In this document: in pieces, positions 44,959 to 54,098 of the stretch
How the letters are laid out: each line of letters opens with the position of its first letter
How positions within the stretch are numbered: the first letter of the stretch is position 1
Assembly (NCBI RefSeq): GCF_900169565.1
Contig: NZ_LT828648.1
Location: 3,508,501 to 3,572,500, forward strand
Origin: Nitrospira japonica
GTDB taxonomy: Bacteria; Nitrospirota; Nitrospiria; Nitrospirales; Nitrospiraceae
Direction of reading: 5' to 3'
Length of the DNA stretch: 64,000 bases
The notes under the pieces: generated by a model
Databases searched by the model: none
What the model was told of the DNA's origin: nothing
The model's input: the letters and a program-made list of their open reading frames with translations, nothing else
Program-made: the position numbers and the translations under genes

Positions 44959-45780
44959 TCACGCTCGAATACCGACTACCTCCAAATATTCGGCGAATAC
45001 CGTCGTGCACTCCGCGCCGGCCCTGTTATGTGAAGCCCACAGCGCTTCGAGTTCCGTACGAAGACGCTCTTGGCCTTCGGCATCGAGCGAAGCGAAGGCC
45101 CGATTGGTCGGGCCATAGTAGAGGCGAAACACGTCCACCACCTCAGCTGGAGAGAACGGATAGGTGAACGGATACAGACGCCGGGTCAGAGAGAGGTCCG
45201 AAAGGCCTGCGCCGAGCCGTTCGCGAACCACGGATTCCTCTCCCCACAAGACCGGCGAGGGCATGCCGGACGGGGCGATGAACTTGGAGATGGTCTTGAA
45301 CATCTGTCCCACGAACCCTTGCGGCGTCCAATTACCCATGGCGATGGTGCCCCCGGGCACGCAGACTCGGAGCAATTCGCGGGCGACCAGCTCCGGCTGC
45401 GGGGCGAACATCGCGCCGATCAGACTCACGACGGCGTCGAAACTGCCGTCCTCGAACGGCAGCGCCTCGGCGTCGCCTTCCTCGAACCGCGCGGTCAGTC
45501 CTTCCGCCTGAGCCCGTGCACGCGCCCGGTCGATCAGATTGCTCGCGATGTCGACTCCGGTCACGTCCAACCCGTCCTTTGCCGCGATCAACGCCAACTG
45601 CCCGGATCCGCATCCCACGTCCAGCACCCGGCATCCCGGTGCGAGACTGAGCCGCTCGTAAAACTCCCGGGCGCCGCTCTCCATGTAGCGCGAGAACCGG
45701 TCGTAATCCCCGGCCATCCACATCGCCTTGAGTCGATTCTTGAGTTGATTCCCTTCCGCAACCAGTATGCCGTTCGACAT
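44959..45780 (-). CDS. Class I SAM-dependent methyltransferase
   Basis: 273 residues from ATG at 45780 (AAGGAGGAC upstream). Motif I VLDVGCGSGQLAL (about 52-64), then VTGVDIASNLI, EGDAEALPFEDGSFDAVVSL and VCVPGGTIAMGNW. A ubiE-like small-molecule methyltransferase. It and the CMD gene form a pair divergent from the AraC regulator at 45999, which may control them. Confidence 0.88.
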   Translation of the reverse strand: MSNGILVAEGNQLKNRLKAMWMAGDYDRFSRYMESGAREFYERLSLAPGCRVLDVGCGSGQLALIAAKDGLDVTGVDIASNLIDRARARAQAEGLTARFEEGDAEALPFEDGSFDAVVSLIGAMFAPQPELVARELLRVCVPGGTIAMGNWTPQGFVGQMFKTISKFIAPSGMPSPVLWGEESVVRERLGAGLSDLSLTRRLYPFTYPFSPAEVVDVFRLYYGPTNRAFASLDAEGQERLRTELEALWASHNRAGAECTTVFAEYLEVVGIRA

Positions 45781-45998
45781 GATGTCCTCCTTTGTTGATG
45801 AGAGTGGTGCGCCTCTGCGCCGCCTGCGTGTTCGCCGCTTCAACGCATGAGCGCACTATAGGAGAAGAAGGCGCCGGCGTCTTATCCGGGAGTCTGGTTC
45901 TCTTGACAGCGCCGTGATAGGCTACGGCCCGCTTGCGCGGGCGTCCGGAATCATTTGCCGAGAATCCGGCACCGCAACCACACGCGCCGGGAATTCCT

Positions 45999-47024
45999 AT
46001 GGATGTCCTGTCCGAAGTGCTCAAGACCGTGAAGCTCGACGGAGCGATTTTCTACACGGCCGAATGCTCCGCGCCTTGGGGCTTTCGCTCGCCGCCCGGG
46101 CGGATCATGGCCTCCTATCTGTCACCGGAGCCCAAACACGTCATCGTCTACCATTTGCTGACCGAAGGCCGCGGCTATGCGCAGGTCGAGGGAGACGGCA
46201 CGCTGCTTCACCTCGATGCGGGCGATATCGTCGTGTTCCCTCAGGGAGATCCCCACCTATTGGGAAACGGCCCGGCCGTCGAACCGATCGACAGCTCCAA
46301 GGAGTTGCAGCGCATTCTTTCCGAGGATCTCAAGATCGCCCGGTGCGGGGGAGGTGGAGAGGTCACGCGAATCATCTGCGGCTACATGACCTGCGAACCG
46401 CAACTGAGCCGCATCTTTCTGGGCGGCCTTCCTCCGGTCCTGAAGGTCAATATCCGCAAGGACGCGTCCGGTCAGTGGCTGGAAAATTCCATCCGCTATT
46501 CGGTCGAAACCGCAGATACTTCACGGCCTGGCGGCGAAACCGTGCTCGCCAAGCTCTCCGAAGTCCTGTTCATCGAAACGTTACGGCGCTACATCGCCCA
46601 GCTCCCGCAGGCGGAATCCGGATGGCTGGCGGGAGTTCGCGATCAGGAGGTCGGCAAAGCGCTGGCGCTGTTGCATCGCCAACCGGCCCATCCCTGGACG
46701 ATCGCGACGCTGGCAAGCGAAGTGGGTACGTCGCGTTCGGTGTTGGCCGAGCGTTTCCGGCAGTATTTGTCGGAGACCCCGATCGCCTATTTGACTCGCT
46801 GGCGCCTCCAGCTCGGCAGGCAGATGCTGGCCTCCACCAATCACAGCGTGGCGCAAATCTCCGGCGACGTGGGGTATGAATCGGAACCGGCATTCAATCG
46901 GGCATTCAAACGCGCGTTCGGCCTTCCGCCCGCCCGTTTCCGCAGCCAGTCGAGGTCGTCACGAGGACCAGCGGACCGCCATGCCGCGACGCCCGATCGT
47001 CCCGCCTCCGTCCGGCGCCGATAG
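45999..47024 (+). CDS. AraC-family regulator with N-terminal cupin domain (copy 2)
   Basis: 341 residues from ATG at 45999. Cupin half with LHLDAGDIVVFPQGDPHLLG and CEPQLSRIFLGGLPPVLKVN, then two helix-turn-helices (WTIATLASEVGTSRSVLAERF and VAQISGDVGYESEPAFNRAF). Paralogue of the gene at 26892, with the same domain order and near-identical DNA-contact helices. Divergent from the methyltransferase-CMD pair. It is followed after 37 bases by the DUF1272 gene. Confidence 0.9.
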   Translation: MDVLSEVLKTVKLDGAIFYTAECSAPWGFRSPPGRIMASYLSPEPKHVIVYHLLTEGRGYAQVEGDGTLLHLDAGDIVVFPQGDPHLLGNGPAVEPIDSSKELQRILSEDLKIARCGGGGEVTRIICGYMTCEPQLSRIFLGGLPPVLKVNIRKDASGQWLENSIRYSVETADTSRPGGETVLAKLSEVLFIETLRRYIAQLPQAESGWLAGVRDQEVGKALALLHRQPAHPWTIATLASEVGTSRSVLAERFRQYLSETPIAYLTRWRLQLGRQMLASTNHSVAQISGDVGYESEPAFNRAFKRAFGLPPARFRSQSRSSRGPADRHAATPDRPASVRRR

Positions 47025-47061
47025 AAGATCCCGCAACGACGTCATCCCCAATGAGGCCTCC

Positions 47062-47370
47062 ATGCTCGAACTGAGACCAACCTGCGAACAGTGCAACCGC
47101 CCGCTGCCGCCTCATTCACTCGAGGCGCGGATCTGCTCCTATGAATGCACGTTCTGCGCAGACTGCGTGGAACGGATCTTAGGCAACGTCTGTCCGAACT
47201 GCGGCGGGGGCTTCGTACCCCGACCGGTCAGGCCAGTGAGGAATTGGAAGGGAGACAATTTCCTGGGGAAAGATCCGGCCGGTACCGTCGTTCGACACAG
47301 GCCGGTCGATCCCGTCGCCCACGCCACGTTCGCGAGTGAACTCCGGTTGATCCCCCCGGAAAATCGTTAG
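47062..47370 (+). CDS. DUF1272 protein with zinc-binding cysteines
   Basis: 102 residues from ATG at 47062. LRPTCEQCNRPLPPHSLEAR, then ICSYECTFCADCVERILG and CPNCGGGFVPRP: eight Cys in CxxC pairs, the DUF1272 pattern, with a C-terminal polar tail. Zinc-ribbon-like; partners unknown. DUF1272 is often next to AraC regulators, as here. Confidence 0.85.
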   Translation: MLELRPTCEQCNRPLPPHSLEARICSYECTFCADCVERILGNVCPNCGGGFVPRPVRPVRNWKGDNFLGKDPAGTVVRHRPVDPVAHATFASELRLIPPENR

Positions 47371-47520
47371 TCGGGGTGATTCCGCGCTCGTTGCCCGTCC
47401 GACCGCTCACGGGACGCCCCTCGCGCTGAACCGTGGACTCGACCGACTGGAGCCAGTAGAATGGCCGCGTTTTTCCGGGGAACAAATCGGCACTCACCGC
47501 CTGTGCAAAGGAGTCGGACC

Positions 47521-48255
47521 ATGCCCGAGCGTGGAACCTACGTCGTCACGACGTTGCTGGACGTGAACGAGGTGCAGAACGTGGATGACCGCGGCGAGAG
47601 TCGAACCTACCTCGTCGCCGACGTGGCGTCCCGCAAAGCCATCATCATCGATTCGATCATCGAAAACGTCGAGCGGGATTTGACGCTGGTGAAGGAACTG
47701 AACCTGATTCTGGCCTTTGCAGTGGAAACCCACATTCACGCCGATCATATCACCGGAGCATCGCTCATCAAGGATCGAACCGGCGTCCCGATCGTCTATG
47801 GCGGGGGCGCCGAAGCAGTGGTCACAGGAGCCGACCTGTTTCTCCACGACGGCAAGGACCTTACGTTCGGAGCGACCTCGATCAGAGCCCTGGCCACGCC
47901 CGGGCACACCGACAGTTGCACCTCCTATTGGCTCCCGCGCGGAGTGTTTACGGGAGATACGATGTTCATTCGGGGGAACGGCCGCACGGATTTGCAGGGC
48001 GGGTCCTCCAAGAAACTGTTCGAATCCGTCCGCGCCAAGCTGTTCACCCTCCCCGACGAGACGGTCGTCTATCCGGGACACGACTACAACGGCCGCGTGG
48101 CTTCGACCATCGGAGAGGAGAAACGGTTCAATCCCCGCCTCAACCTGTCCATCGACTTGGACACCTTCGTCGACATGATGAACAAACGCCGGGCGCCGTT
48201 GCCGGAGAAAATCGACATTGCCGTGCCGGCCAACATGAAAGCCGGCCGCGTCTGA
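47521..48255 (+). CDS. Persulfide dioxygenase-like MBL-fold hydrolase
   Basis: 244 residues from ATG at 47521 (AAAGGAG upstream). Metal-binding ligands are THIHADH (His71, His73, Asp75), His129 in PGHTDSC, Asp146 in FTGDTMFI and His187 in YPGHDYNG. The sequence TDSCTSYWLP and GRTDLQGG single out ETHE1-like sulfur dioxygenases, which oxidise glutathione persulfide to sulfite. A sulfide-detoxifying role is plausible. Confidence 0.88.
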   Translation: MPERGTYVVTTLLDVNEVQNVDDRGESRTYLVADVASRKAIIIDSIIENVERDLTLVKELNLILAFAVETHIHADHITGASLIKDRTGVPIVYGGGAEAVVTGADLFLHDGKDLTFGATSIRALATPGHTDSCTSYWLPRGVFTGDTMFIRGNGRTDLQGGSSKKLFESVRAKLFTLPDETVVYPGHDYNGRVASTIGEEKRFNPRLNLSIDLDTFVDMMNKRRAPLPEKIDIAVPANMKAGRV

Positions 48256-48379
48256 TCGGCTGGCCAGGCATCGGCTTCCCCCCTTCACCCCCGCCCACCG
48301 TCCACTTCCAGAACGGACGGACCGGCGATGCGGCCCCACGGCCCGGTCCGCGTATCATTGATAAGGAAAGGAGACCCGC

Positions 48380-48565
48380 ATGCGATTCGTCAAGGTCAAG
48401 GATGAAGAACGGGCCGGAGAGGTGGCGATCAATCTGGATCTCGTGCGCGAAGCCCATTTCGGAGGCGGCTTGCTGCACATCTATTTCGAGCGCAGTTCGA
48501 GCTCCCAGGACGATATGACGTTCACCGGCGAGAATGCACAGAAGATCTGGGCGGCGATGGGCTGA
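48380..48565 (+). CDS. Hypothetical small protein
   Basis: 61 residues from ATG at 48380 with AAGGAG about 8 bases upstream. Beta-rich (MRFVKVKDEERAGEVAINL, LLHIYFER) with a short helix at the end (NAQKIWAAMG). No family is recognised. It may belong to a small ferredoxin-like group. Convergent with the ABC permease. Confidence 0.55.
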   Translation: MRFVKVKDEERAGEVAINLDLVREAHFGGGLLHIYFERSSSSQDDMTFTGENAQKIWAAMG

Positions 48566-48579
48566 CGGAACGGCTTAAA

Positions 48580-49722
48580 TCAATCGAGCGTCTGTCTGAA
48601 GCGTGTGACGCCGATCGTCAATGCGACCGCGGCGAACAACGCAACCTGCCAGAGTTGCAGCAGGACTTCGTCGACCCCATTGCCCTTGAGGAGGATCCCC
48701 CGGACGATCCGCAGAAAATGCGTGAGCGGAAGAACTTCGCCGATGGCCTGCGCCCAGGCCGGCATGCCGCGGAACGGAAACATGAATCCCGACAACAGCA
48801 GGGACGGCAGGAAAAAGAAGAACGACATCTGCATGGCCTGCAGCTGGTTCTGCGCGATCGTGGAAAAGGTGATGCCGACCGCGAGATTGGCGGCGATGAA
48901 GACCAGCGCCGCGAGGAGCAGGAGCACGAGATTGCCTTCCATGGGCACCCCGAACAGAAAGCGCGCGGCCAGGAGAATCAGTCCGACCTGGACGTAGCCG
49001 ACCAGAATATACGGAATGATCTTCCCGATCATGACTTCGAACGGCCGCGTGGGCATGGACAACAGATTCTCCATCGTGCCTCGCTCGCGCTCCCGCGTGA
49101 TCGCCAGACCGGTGATGACGACCATGGTCATGGTCAGTACGACGCCCATGAGGCCCGGCACGATGTTGTAATGCGTGACCGCCTCGGGATTGTACTGCGC
49201 ATGGACGCGCAACTCGACCGGGTCGTCCTGCCGCGCCAGAAACGCCAGCGGCCCCTTGAGATCATGCTGGAAAGCCGAGTTCACGAGCATCCGGAGCGAA
49301 CCGATCGCGTTGCCGGTGGCGGCGGGATCCGTCGCGTCGGCTTCGACGAGGACGGCCGGCCGGTCGCCCCGCCACAGATCGCGGGTGAAATTTTCCGGAA
49401 TCGAGACCACAAACTGGACATCTCCCCGCGCGATCGCCGCGCGGGCCTCGGCTTCCGTCCGCAACTCCCGGACGAATTCGAAATAGTTGCTGTGGCGAAT
49501 GGCCTCCAACAGACTGCGTCCCTGCGGCCCGCGGTCGGCCAACAGCACCGCCGTCGGGAGATGCTTGGGATCGGCATTGATCGCCAGTCCGAAGAGAATC
49601 AACTGGATCAAGGGAATCCCGATCATCATCCCGAACGTCAGCCGGTCGCGGCGCATCTGGACGAACTCTTTCACCACCATGGCCCAGAATCTCGCGGGCG
49701 AAAACAAGTTGTGCGCCGTCAT
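48580..49722 (-). CDS. ABC-2 type transporter permease
   Basis: 380 residues from ATG at 49722. One N-terminal helix, a large periplasmic domain, then five helices with VLTMTMVVITGLAITRERERGTMENLLSMP (given in part), the E-R-E-RGT-E signature of ABC-2 permeases, and FLPSLLLSGFMFPFRGMP. Its start overlaps the ATPase stop by 4 bases. Matches YbhS/YbhR-type permeases. A second permease, present in E. coli, is lacking here. Confidence 0.9.
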   Translation of the reverse strand: MTAHNLFSPARFWAMVVKEFVQMRRDRLTFGMMIGIPLIQLILFGLAINADPKHLPTAVLLADRGPQGRSLLEAIRHSNYFEFVRELRTEAEARAAIARGDVQFVVSIPENFTRDLWRGDRPAVLVEADATDPAATGNAIGSLRMLVNSAFQHDLKGPLAFLARQDDPVELRVHAQYNPEAVTHYNIVPGLMGVVLTMTMVVITGLAITRERERGTMENLLSMPTRPFEVMIGKIIPYILVGYVQVGLILLAARFLFGVPMEGNLVLLLLAALVFIAANLAVGITFSTIAQNQLQAMQMSFFFFLPSLLLSGFMFPFRGMPAWAQAIGEVLPLTHFLRIVRGILLKGNGVDEVLLQLWQVALFAAVALTIGVTRFRQTLD

Positions 49723-50648
49723 GACGAAAAATTGTCCTGTGAACTGCCCATGAGGTGGATGAAGACGTCTTCGAGTCCAGGGCCGATCCGCCGCCAATCG
49801 TAGTCCGCCGTCTTGAACGGAGCGATGGCCTCCGAAAGCGCCCGGTCGTCGTCCCCGCTCACGTGCAACCGGTTGCCGAACGCCACCGCCTGTTTGACGC
49901 CGGACCTGGCACGGAGCGTGGTAGCGAGCCGATGCAGATCCGGCCCCGCCACGAGCCACGTCGTGAGGCCGGCATGGTCGATCACTTCTTGCACGGTTCC
50001 ATGGGTGAGCAGCTTGCCGTAGGCGATGTAGGCCAGTCTGTGGCACCGTTCGGCTTCATCCATATAATGGGTCGTAATGAGGCAGGTCAGGCCCTCGGCG
50101 GCCAGATCGTGAATCTGCTCCCAAAACTCGCGCCGCGCCTTGGGATCGACTCCGGCGGTGGGTTCGTCAAGCAGCAACAGCTTCGGCCGATGTATCAAAC
50201 AGGCCGCCAGCGCAAGCCGCTGCTTCCACCCTCCCGACAGTTCGCCGGCCAACTGCTGCTGCCGCTCGAGCAAACCCAACCGTTCGAGGCTGAGACGGAC
50301 GGCATTTCGCCGATCAGGTATGTCGAACATCCGGGCGACGAAATCCAGGTTCTCCGCGATGCTCAGATCCTCGTAAAAGCTGAACCGTTGGGTCATGTAG
50401 CCGACCTGTCGCTTGATCTCCCGGCTCCCCCGGATGACGTCGTAGCCCAAGCAGGTGCCGCGGCCGGCGTCCGCGCGCAGTAGACCGCACAGCATGCGGA
50501 TGAACGTGGTCTTCCCGCTCCCGTTGGGACCGAGAAAGCCGCAGATCTCGCCCTTGCGCACCTGCAAACCGATCCGGTCGACCACCGTCCGGTCGCCGAA
50601 GCGTTTGGTCATGTCCTGCACGTCGATGGCCAGCTCGTCCCGCGTCAT
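49719..50648 (-). CDS. ABC transporter ATP-binding protein
   Basis: 309 residues from ATG at 50648. Walker A GPNGSGKTT (40-48), Q-loop YMTQRFSFYEDLS, signature LSGGWKQRLALA (137-148), Walker B LLLLDEP (157-163) and H-switch TTHYMDEA. Resembles the single-NBD YbhF-type; it may dimerise with itself. ATGA overlaps join it to the HlyD and permease genes. Confidence 0.92.
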   Translation of the reverse strand: MTRDELAIDVQDMTKRFGDRTVVDRIGLQVRKGEICGFLGPNGSGKTTFIRMLCGLLRADAGRGTCLGYDVIRGSREIKRQVGYMTQRFSFYEDLSIAENLDFVARMFDIPDRRNAVRLSLERLGLLERQQQLAGELSGGWKQRLALAACLIHRPKLLLLDEPTAGVDPKARREFWEQIHDLAAEGLTCLITTHYMDEAERCHRLAYIAYGKLLTHGTVQEVIDHAGLTTWLVAGPDLHRLATTLRARSGVKQAVAFGNRLHVSGDDDRALSEAIAPFKTADYDWRRIGPGLEDVFIHLMGSSQDNFSS

Positions 50649-51634
50649 CGATCGCCTCCGATCCGGACGTCCACCGGCTGGCCGGGGTGCAGCTTCGCCG
50701 CGACCGACGGATTGAACCGCGCTTCGATCATGAAGACGAGCTTGGATCGGCTTTCCCGGCTGTAGATCACCGGAGGGGTAAATTCCGCCTTTGGAGAAAT
50801 ATAGTTCACCGTGCCGACGAACGGCTCCGCGACCCCGTCGACGGACACGCGAACGGACTGTCCCGGCTGCAACGTTCCGACCATCTCTTGTGACACGAAG
50901 GCCCGAACCTTGATGTTCTGCGGCGGCAGGAGAACGACGACGGGGCGCCCCGCCGCCACCCACTCGCCCTCCCGATACAACGTCTCGAACACCAGGCCGG
51001 CCTTCGGCGCCTGCTGCTGCTTCTGCGAGAGCTCCCACGCGGCCTTCGCGAGCGCGGCTTCTCGCGCGCGCACCTCGGCTTCGGCCGCCGCGATCTGGTC
51101 GCTGCGGGAACCGGCCTGCGCCGTGTCCAGTTCCGCTTGTAGCTCCGAAACCCGATGGCGGTCCTGATCCCGCGTCGCCCGCGTTCGGTCCAGTTCCAGC
51201 TCGGATGTGGCGCCCGGCACGCGGCTCAAGGCCTCCTGCCTGGTGAATTCCCGCTCAGACAACCGGACCGCGATGCGGGCCTGTTTGAGCTGCGCCTTGA
51301 TCACGTCGATTTCCGAAGGACGTTTTCCCTTCTTCGCATCCTCCAAGGTTGCCTTGGCTTGAGACAGCCGGCGTTCGGCTTCCTCCCGCGCCGCTTGTTC
51401 CGGTTCCCCGTTCAGACGGAAGAGGCCGTCCCCCTCCTTCACCTGTTGCCCCCGCTGTACCGCCAGGGATTCCAGGGCTCCGGCATACGGAGACGCCACA
51501 TAGACGAATTCTCCTTCGACGTAGCCTTGGACCAACGTCGGATCCGGACGCGTGCATCCTTGAATTCCCGTCCATAACGTAATCGCGACAACGGTCCGCA
51601 GGACAATCCGTGCGATCGACCGGGAGTCCGTCAT
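50645..51634 (-). CDS. HlyD-family periplasmic adaptor, lipoprotein
   Basis: 329 residues. Lipobox-like GIQGC (Cys27), then the lipoyl half YVEGEFVYVASPYAGAL, a coiled-coil hairpin (about 75-200, AKATLEDAKKGKR, ALAKAAWELSQKQQQ), and the second lipoyl and beta-barrel (VVVLLPPQNIKVRAFVSQE, GQSVRVSVDG). YbhG-like. It links the inner-membrane ABC complex to an outer-membrane exit. Confidence 0.9.
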   Translation of the reverse strand: MTDSRSIARIVLRTVVAITLWTGIQGCTRPDPTLVQGYVEGEFVYVASPYAGALESLAVQRGQQVKEGDGLFRLNGEPEQAAREEAERRLSQAKATLEDAKKGKRPSEIDVIKAQLKQARIAVRLSEREFTRQEALSRVPGATSELELDRTRATRDQDRHRVSELQAELDTAQAGSRSDQIAAAEAEVRAREAALAKAAWELSQKQQQAPKAGLVFETLYREGEWVAAGRPVVVLLPPQNIKVRAFVSQEMVGTLQPGQSVRVSVDGVAEPFVGTVNYISPKAEFTPPVIYSRESRSKLVFMIEARFNPSVAAKLHPGQPVDVRIGGDR

Positions 51635-52257
51635 GACAGCCTCCGTGAAGTCCCGGCGAGCAGTCCCTCGAAGATGACCGACATGATGGCGCTGTAGCCC
51701 TGATCGGGCGTCAGACCCAGCTCGATCAACTTGGGGGGATTCATGACCGCTCGAACGGTCCCGAGCAGAATTTCCATGATCAGCGGCATCGGAATATCCC
51801 GCCGGATGACGCGGGCTCTCCGTCCTTCGCTCAGCAACTTGCCGAAGTGCCGCCGGATAAGCTCCCGGCGCTTCTGCTCCACGACCTCGAATAGATGAGG
51901 GGCATCGCGCTGAATGTCGCGCACGAACGGTGCCTGAATCTCCTGGGTATGGGTCTGCACCGCCGCGACCAGACGGCGTAAGGCGCCGGGAACGTCGCCC
52001 CGGCTAGCGGCCGTGATTCGGCGCAGATCGGCTTCGGCGCACCGGAACTTGTCCAGAATCACCGACTCGACAAGCGCCGTCTTGCTGGGAAACAGACCGT
52101 ACAGGGTCTTCTTACTCATTCCCAGTTCATCCGCCAATTCGTCCATCGTGACCCGGCGGAACCCCTGGCTCAGAAAATGACGGCGGGCGGCGGCCACGAC
52201 TCGCTGTGTCGCGGGGGCATTCGGGAGCTGACGCGAAACCGGCTTGCGGGTCGGCAT
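51631..52257 (-). CDS. TetR-family transcriptional regulator
   Basis: 208 residues. Helix-turn-helix at about 25-65: RHFLSQGFRRVTMDELADEL and GMSKKTLYGLFPSKTALVE. The C-terminal ligand domain matches the CecR/YbiH group, with TPDQGYSAIMSVIFEGLL near the end. First gene of the four-gene efflux operon (4-base overlaps), so it probably autoregulates it in response to a drug-like ligand. Confidence 0.9.
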   Translation of the reverse strand: MPTRKPVSRQLPNAPATQRVVAAARRHFLSQGFRRVTMDELADELGMSKKTLYGLFPSKTALVESVILDKFRCAEADLRRITAASRGDVPGALRRLVAAVQTHTQEIQAPFVRDIQRDAPHLFEVVEQKRRELIRRHFGKLLSEGRRARVIRRDIPMPLIMEILLGTVRAVMNPPKLIELGLTPDQGYSAIMSVIFEGLLAGTSRRLS

Positions 52258-52378
52258 GGTTCACCAAGGAAACTAGAATAGTACTACCAGTTTCCTGACA
52301 CCGGCCGCAAGCGCCGCACGGGCTGCCAAGAGCCCGCAATTCGTGTTATAGAATGCCGTCGGTCATGGAGGACACCTT

Positions 52379-53872
52379 ATGGGCACCCATCGGTCCGATC
52401 TTCGCGGCATTGCCAGACGCGCCATGGTTGAACGGGATTTCTACCCCGACTTCTCGCCCGCGGCGCTGGGCGAATTGGCCAGGATTTCCGTCCCGGCGGA
52501 CGGCACGGGAGATCCGCAGGTACGCAATCTGATCCACTGGCAATGGGTCTCGATCGACAACGATGACTCCCGGGATCTCGATCAGCTCACCGTCGCCGAG
52601 GTCGCACCGGACGGCCTCGCCTCGATCCGCGTGGCGATCGCCGACGTGGACGCCCTGGTCGCGAAGGATTCGAGCCTCGACGCCCATGCGTTGCACAATA
52701 CGACGTCGGTCTATACGTCGGGAGGCGTGTTCCCCATGCTGCCCGACAAACTCTCGACCGATCTGACGTCGCTCAATGAGCGCCAGGATCGCCTGGCCAT
52801 CGTCGTGGACATGCGCGTGGCGGAAGACGGCGAGGTGCTCGACTCGCGGATCTACCGCGCCATGGTCCGCAATCACGCGAAACTGGCCTACGGTTCCGTC
52901 GGCGCCTGGCTGGAAGGCACGGGTCCCGTGCCCGATGCCGTCAAGGCAGTCGAGGGCCTGGACGCCCAGCTGCGGCTGCAGGACCGGGTCGCGCGCCGGC
53001 TCAAGGCCAGACGCCACCAGGAGGGCGCACTCAGCCTCGAAACCCTGGAGCCGAAGGCTGTCTTCGACGGCGAGCGACTGTCGACCGTCCTGGTCGAGCG
53101 TAAAAATCGGGCCAAGGACCTGATCGAGGATTTCATGATCGCGGCCAATCAGGCTTCGGTCTCATTTCTGAAGGCCGAAGGGCTGCCCTCGTTCCGACGC
53201 GTCCTCCGATCGCCGGAACGCTGGCAGCGTATCGCGGAGGTCGCCGCGAGATGGAATGAAGCGCTGCCGGCCGAGCCTGACGCGCGCGCGCTGGAAGCGT
53301 TCCTGGTCAAACGACGGGAGGCCGATCCCCTGAGATTTCCCGACCTCTCCCTCGCAATCGTCAAGCTCATCGGCCGGGGAGAATACGTGCTGGACCGTTG
53401 GCAGGACGGCTCATCCGAACACTTCGGTCTCGCGGTGAGAGACTATACCCACTCCACCGCGCCCAACCGCCGATTTCCCGACCTCATCACCCAACGGCTC
53501 ATCAAGGCCGCTCTGGCGAATGCGTCACTGCCGTATCGCCCCGACGAACTTCAATTCCTGGCGGATCACTGCACCAGAAAGGAAGACGACGCGGAGAAAG
53601 TCGAGCGGCAGCTCCGGAAATCGGCCGCGGCGCTCTTACTCGAATCGCAGATCGGCCGGCGCTTCGATGCCATCGTGACCGGCGCCTCGAATAAGGGCAC
53701 ATGGGTGCGCCTGCTCGATCCGCCGGTGGAAGGGAAATTGATCTCGCATGCCGGAGGGCTCGATGTGGGCGACATCCTCCCGGTCGAACTGCTGCACACC
53801 GACGTCGAGCACGGTTTCATCGACTTCGCCCCTGTCGGCCCGGCACATAATTCCAATCGGTCGTCACACTGA
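52379..53872 (+). CDS. RNB-domain exoribonuclease (RNase II/R family)
   Basis: 497 residues. The RNB catalytic core has SIDNDDSRDLDQLT (58-71), whose Asp cluster (D60, D66, D68) binds Mg2+, then LDAHALHNTTSVY and RDYTHSTAPNRRFPDLITQR near residue 360. An S1-like OB domain is at the C-terminus (GTWVRLLDPPVEGKLI). The N-terminal cold-shock domains of RNase R are missing. It degrades RNA 3' to 5'. ATG at 52379 after GGAGG. Confidence 0.9.
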   Translation: MGTHRSDLRGIARRAMVERDFYPDFSPAALGELARISVPADGTGDPQVRNLIHWQWVSIDNDDSRDLDQLTVAEVAPDGLASIRVAIADVDALVAKDSSLDAHALHNTTSVYTSGGVFPMLPDKLSTDLTSLNERQDRLAIVVDMRVAEDGEVLDSRIYRAMVRNHAKLAYGSVGAWLEGTGPVPDAVKAVEGLDAQLRLQDRVARRLKARRHQEGALSLETLEPKAVFDGERLSTVLVERKNRAKDLIEDFMIAANQASVSFLKAEGLPSFRRVLRSPERWQRIAEVAARWNEALPAEPDARALEAFLVKRREADPLRFPDLSLAIVKLIGRGEYVLDRWQDGSSEHFGLAVRDYTHSTAPNRRFPDLITQRLIKAALANASLPYRPDELQFLADHCTRKEDDAEKVERQLRKSAAALLLESQIGRRFDAIVTGASNKGTWVRLLDPPVEGKLISHAGGLDVGDILPVELLHTDVEHGFIDFAPVGPAHNSNRSSH

Positions 53873-54098
53873 TTACATGACAGGCGTGGCTGCGCCGACT
53901 TCCGGCATGACATTTCAACCAACGCACGGTCGCGCGTCCGCACGTCATCGGCCGGTGAGAGCCATCCGTAGATCTCCCCGCTTGAACTTCGCGCATCAAG
54001 CTGAGTAGGATTCGGCTTTACCGCTCCGACCCATTCACTCACTCTGAGCAGGATCACTCGCGATACTGACCGGTGAAGAATGTGGTGAGATTGATTTC

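Noticed and set aside
48655-49803. A 382-codon plus-strand frame opposite the ABC permease and ATPase
   Set aside because: Arginine/glutamine-rich reading with no family signature and no ribosome site, exactly antisense to two well-supported genes; a GC-rich shadow frame.
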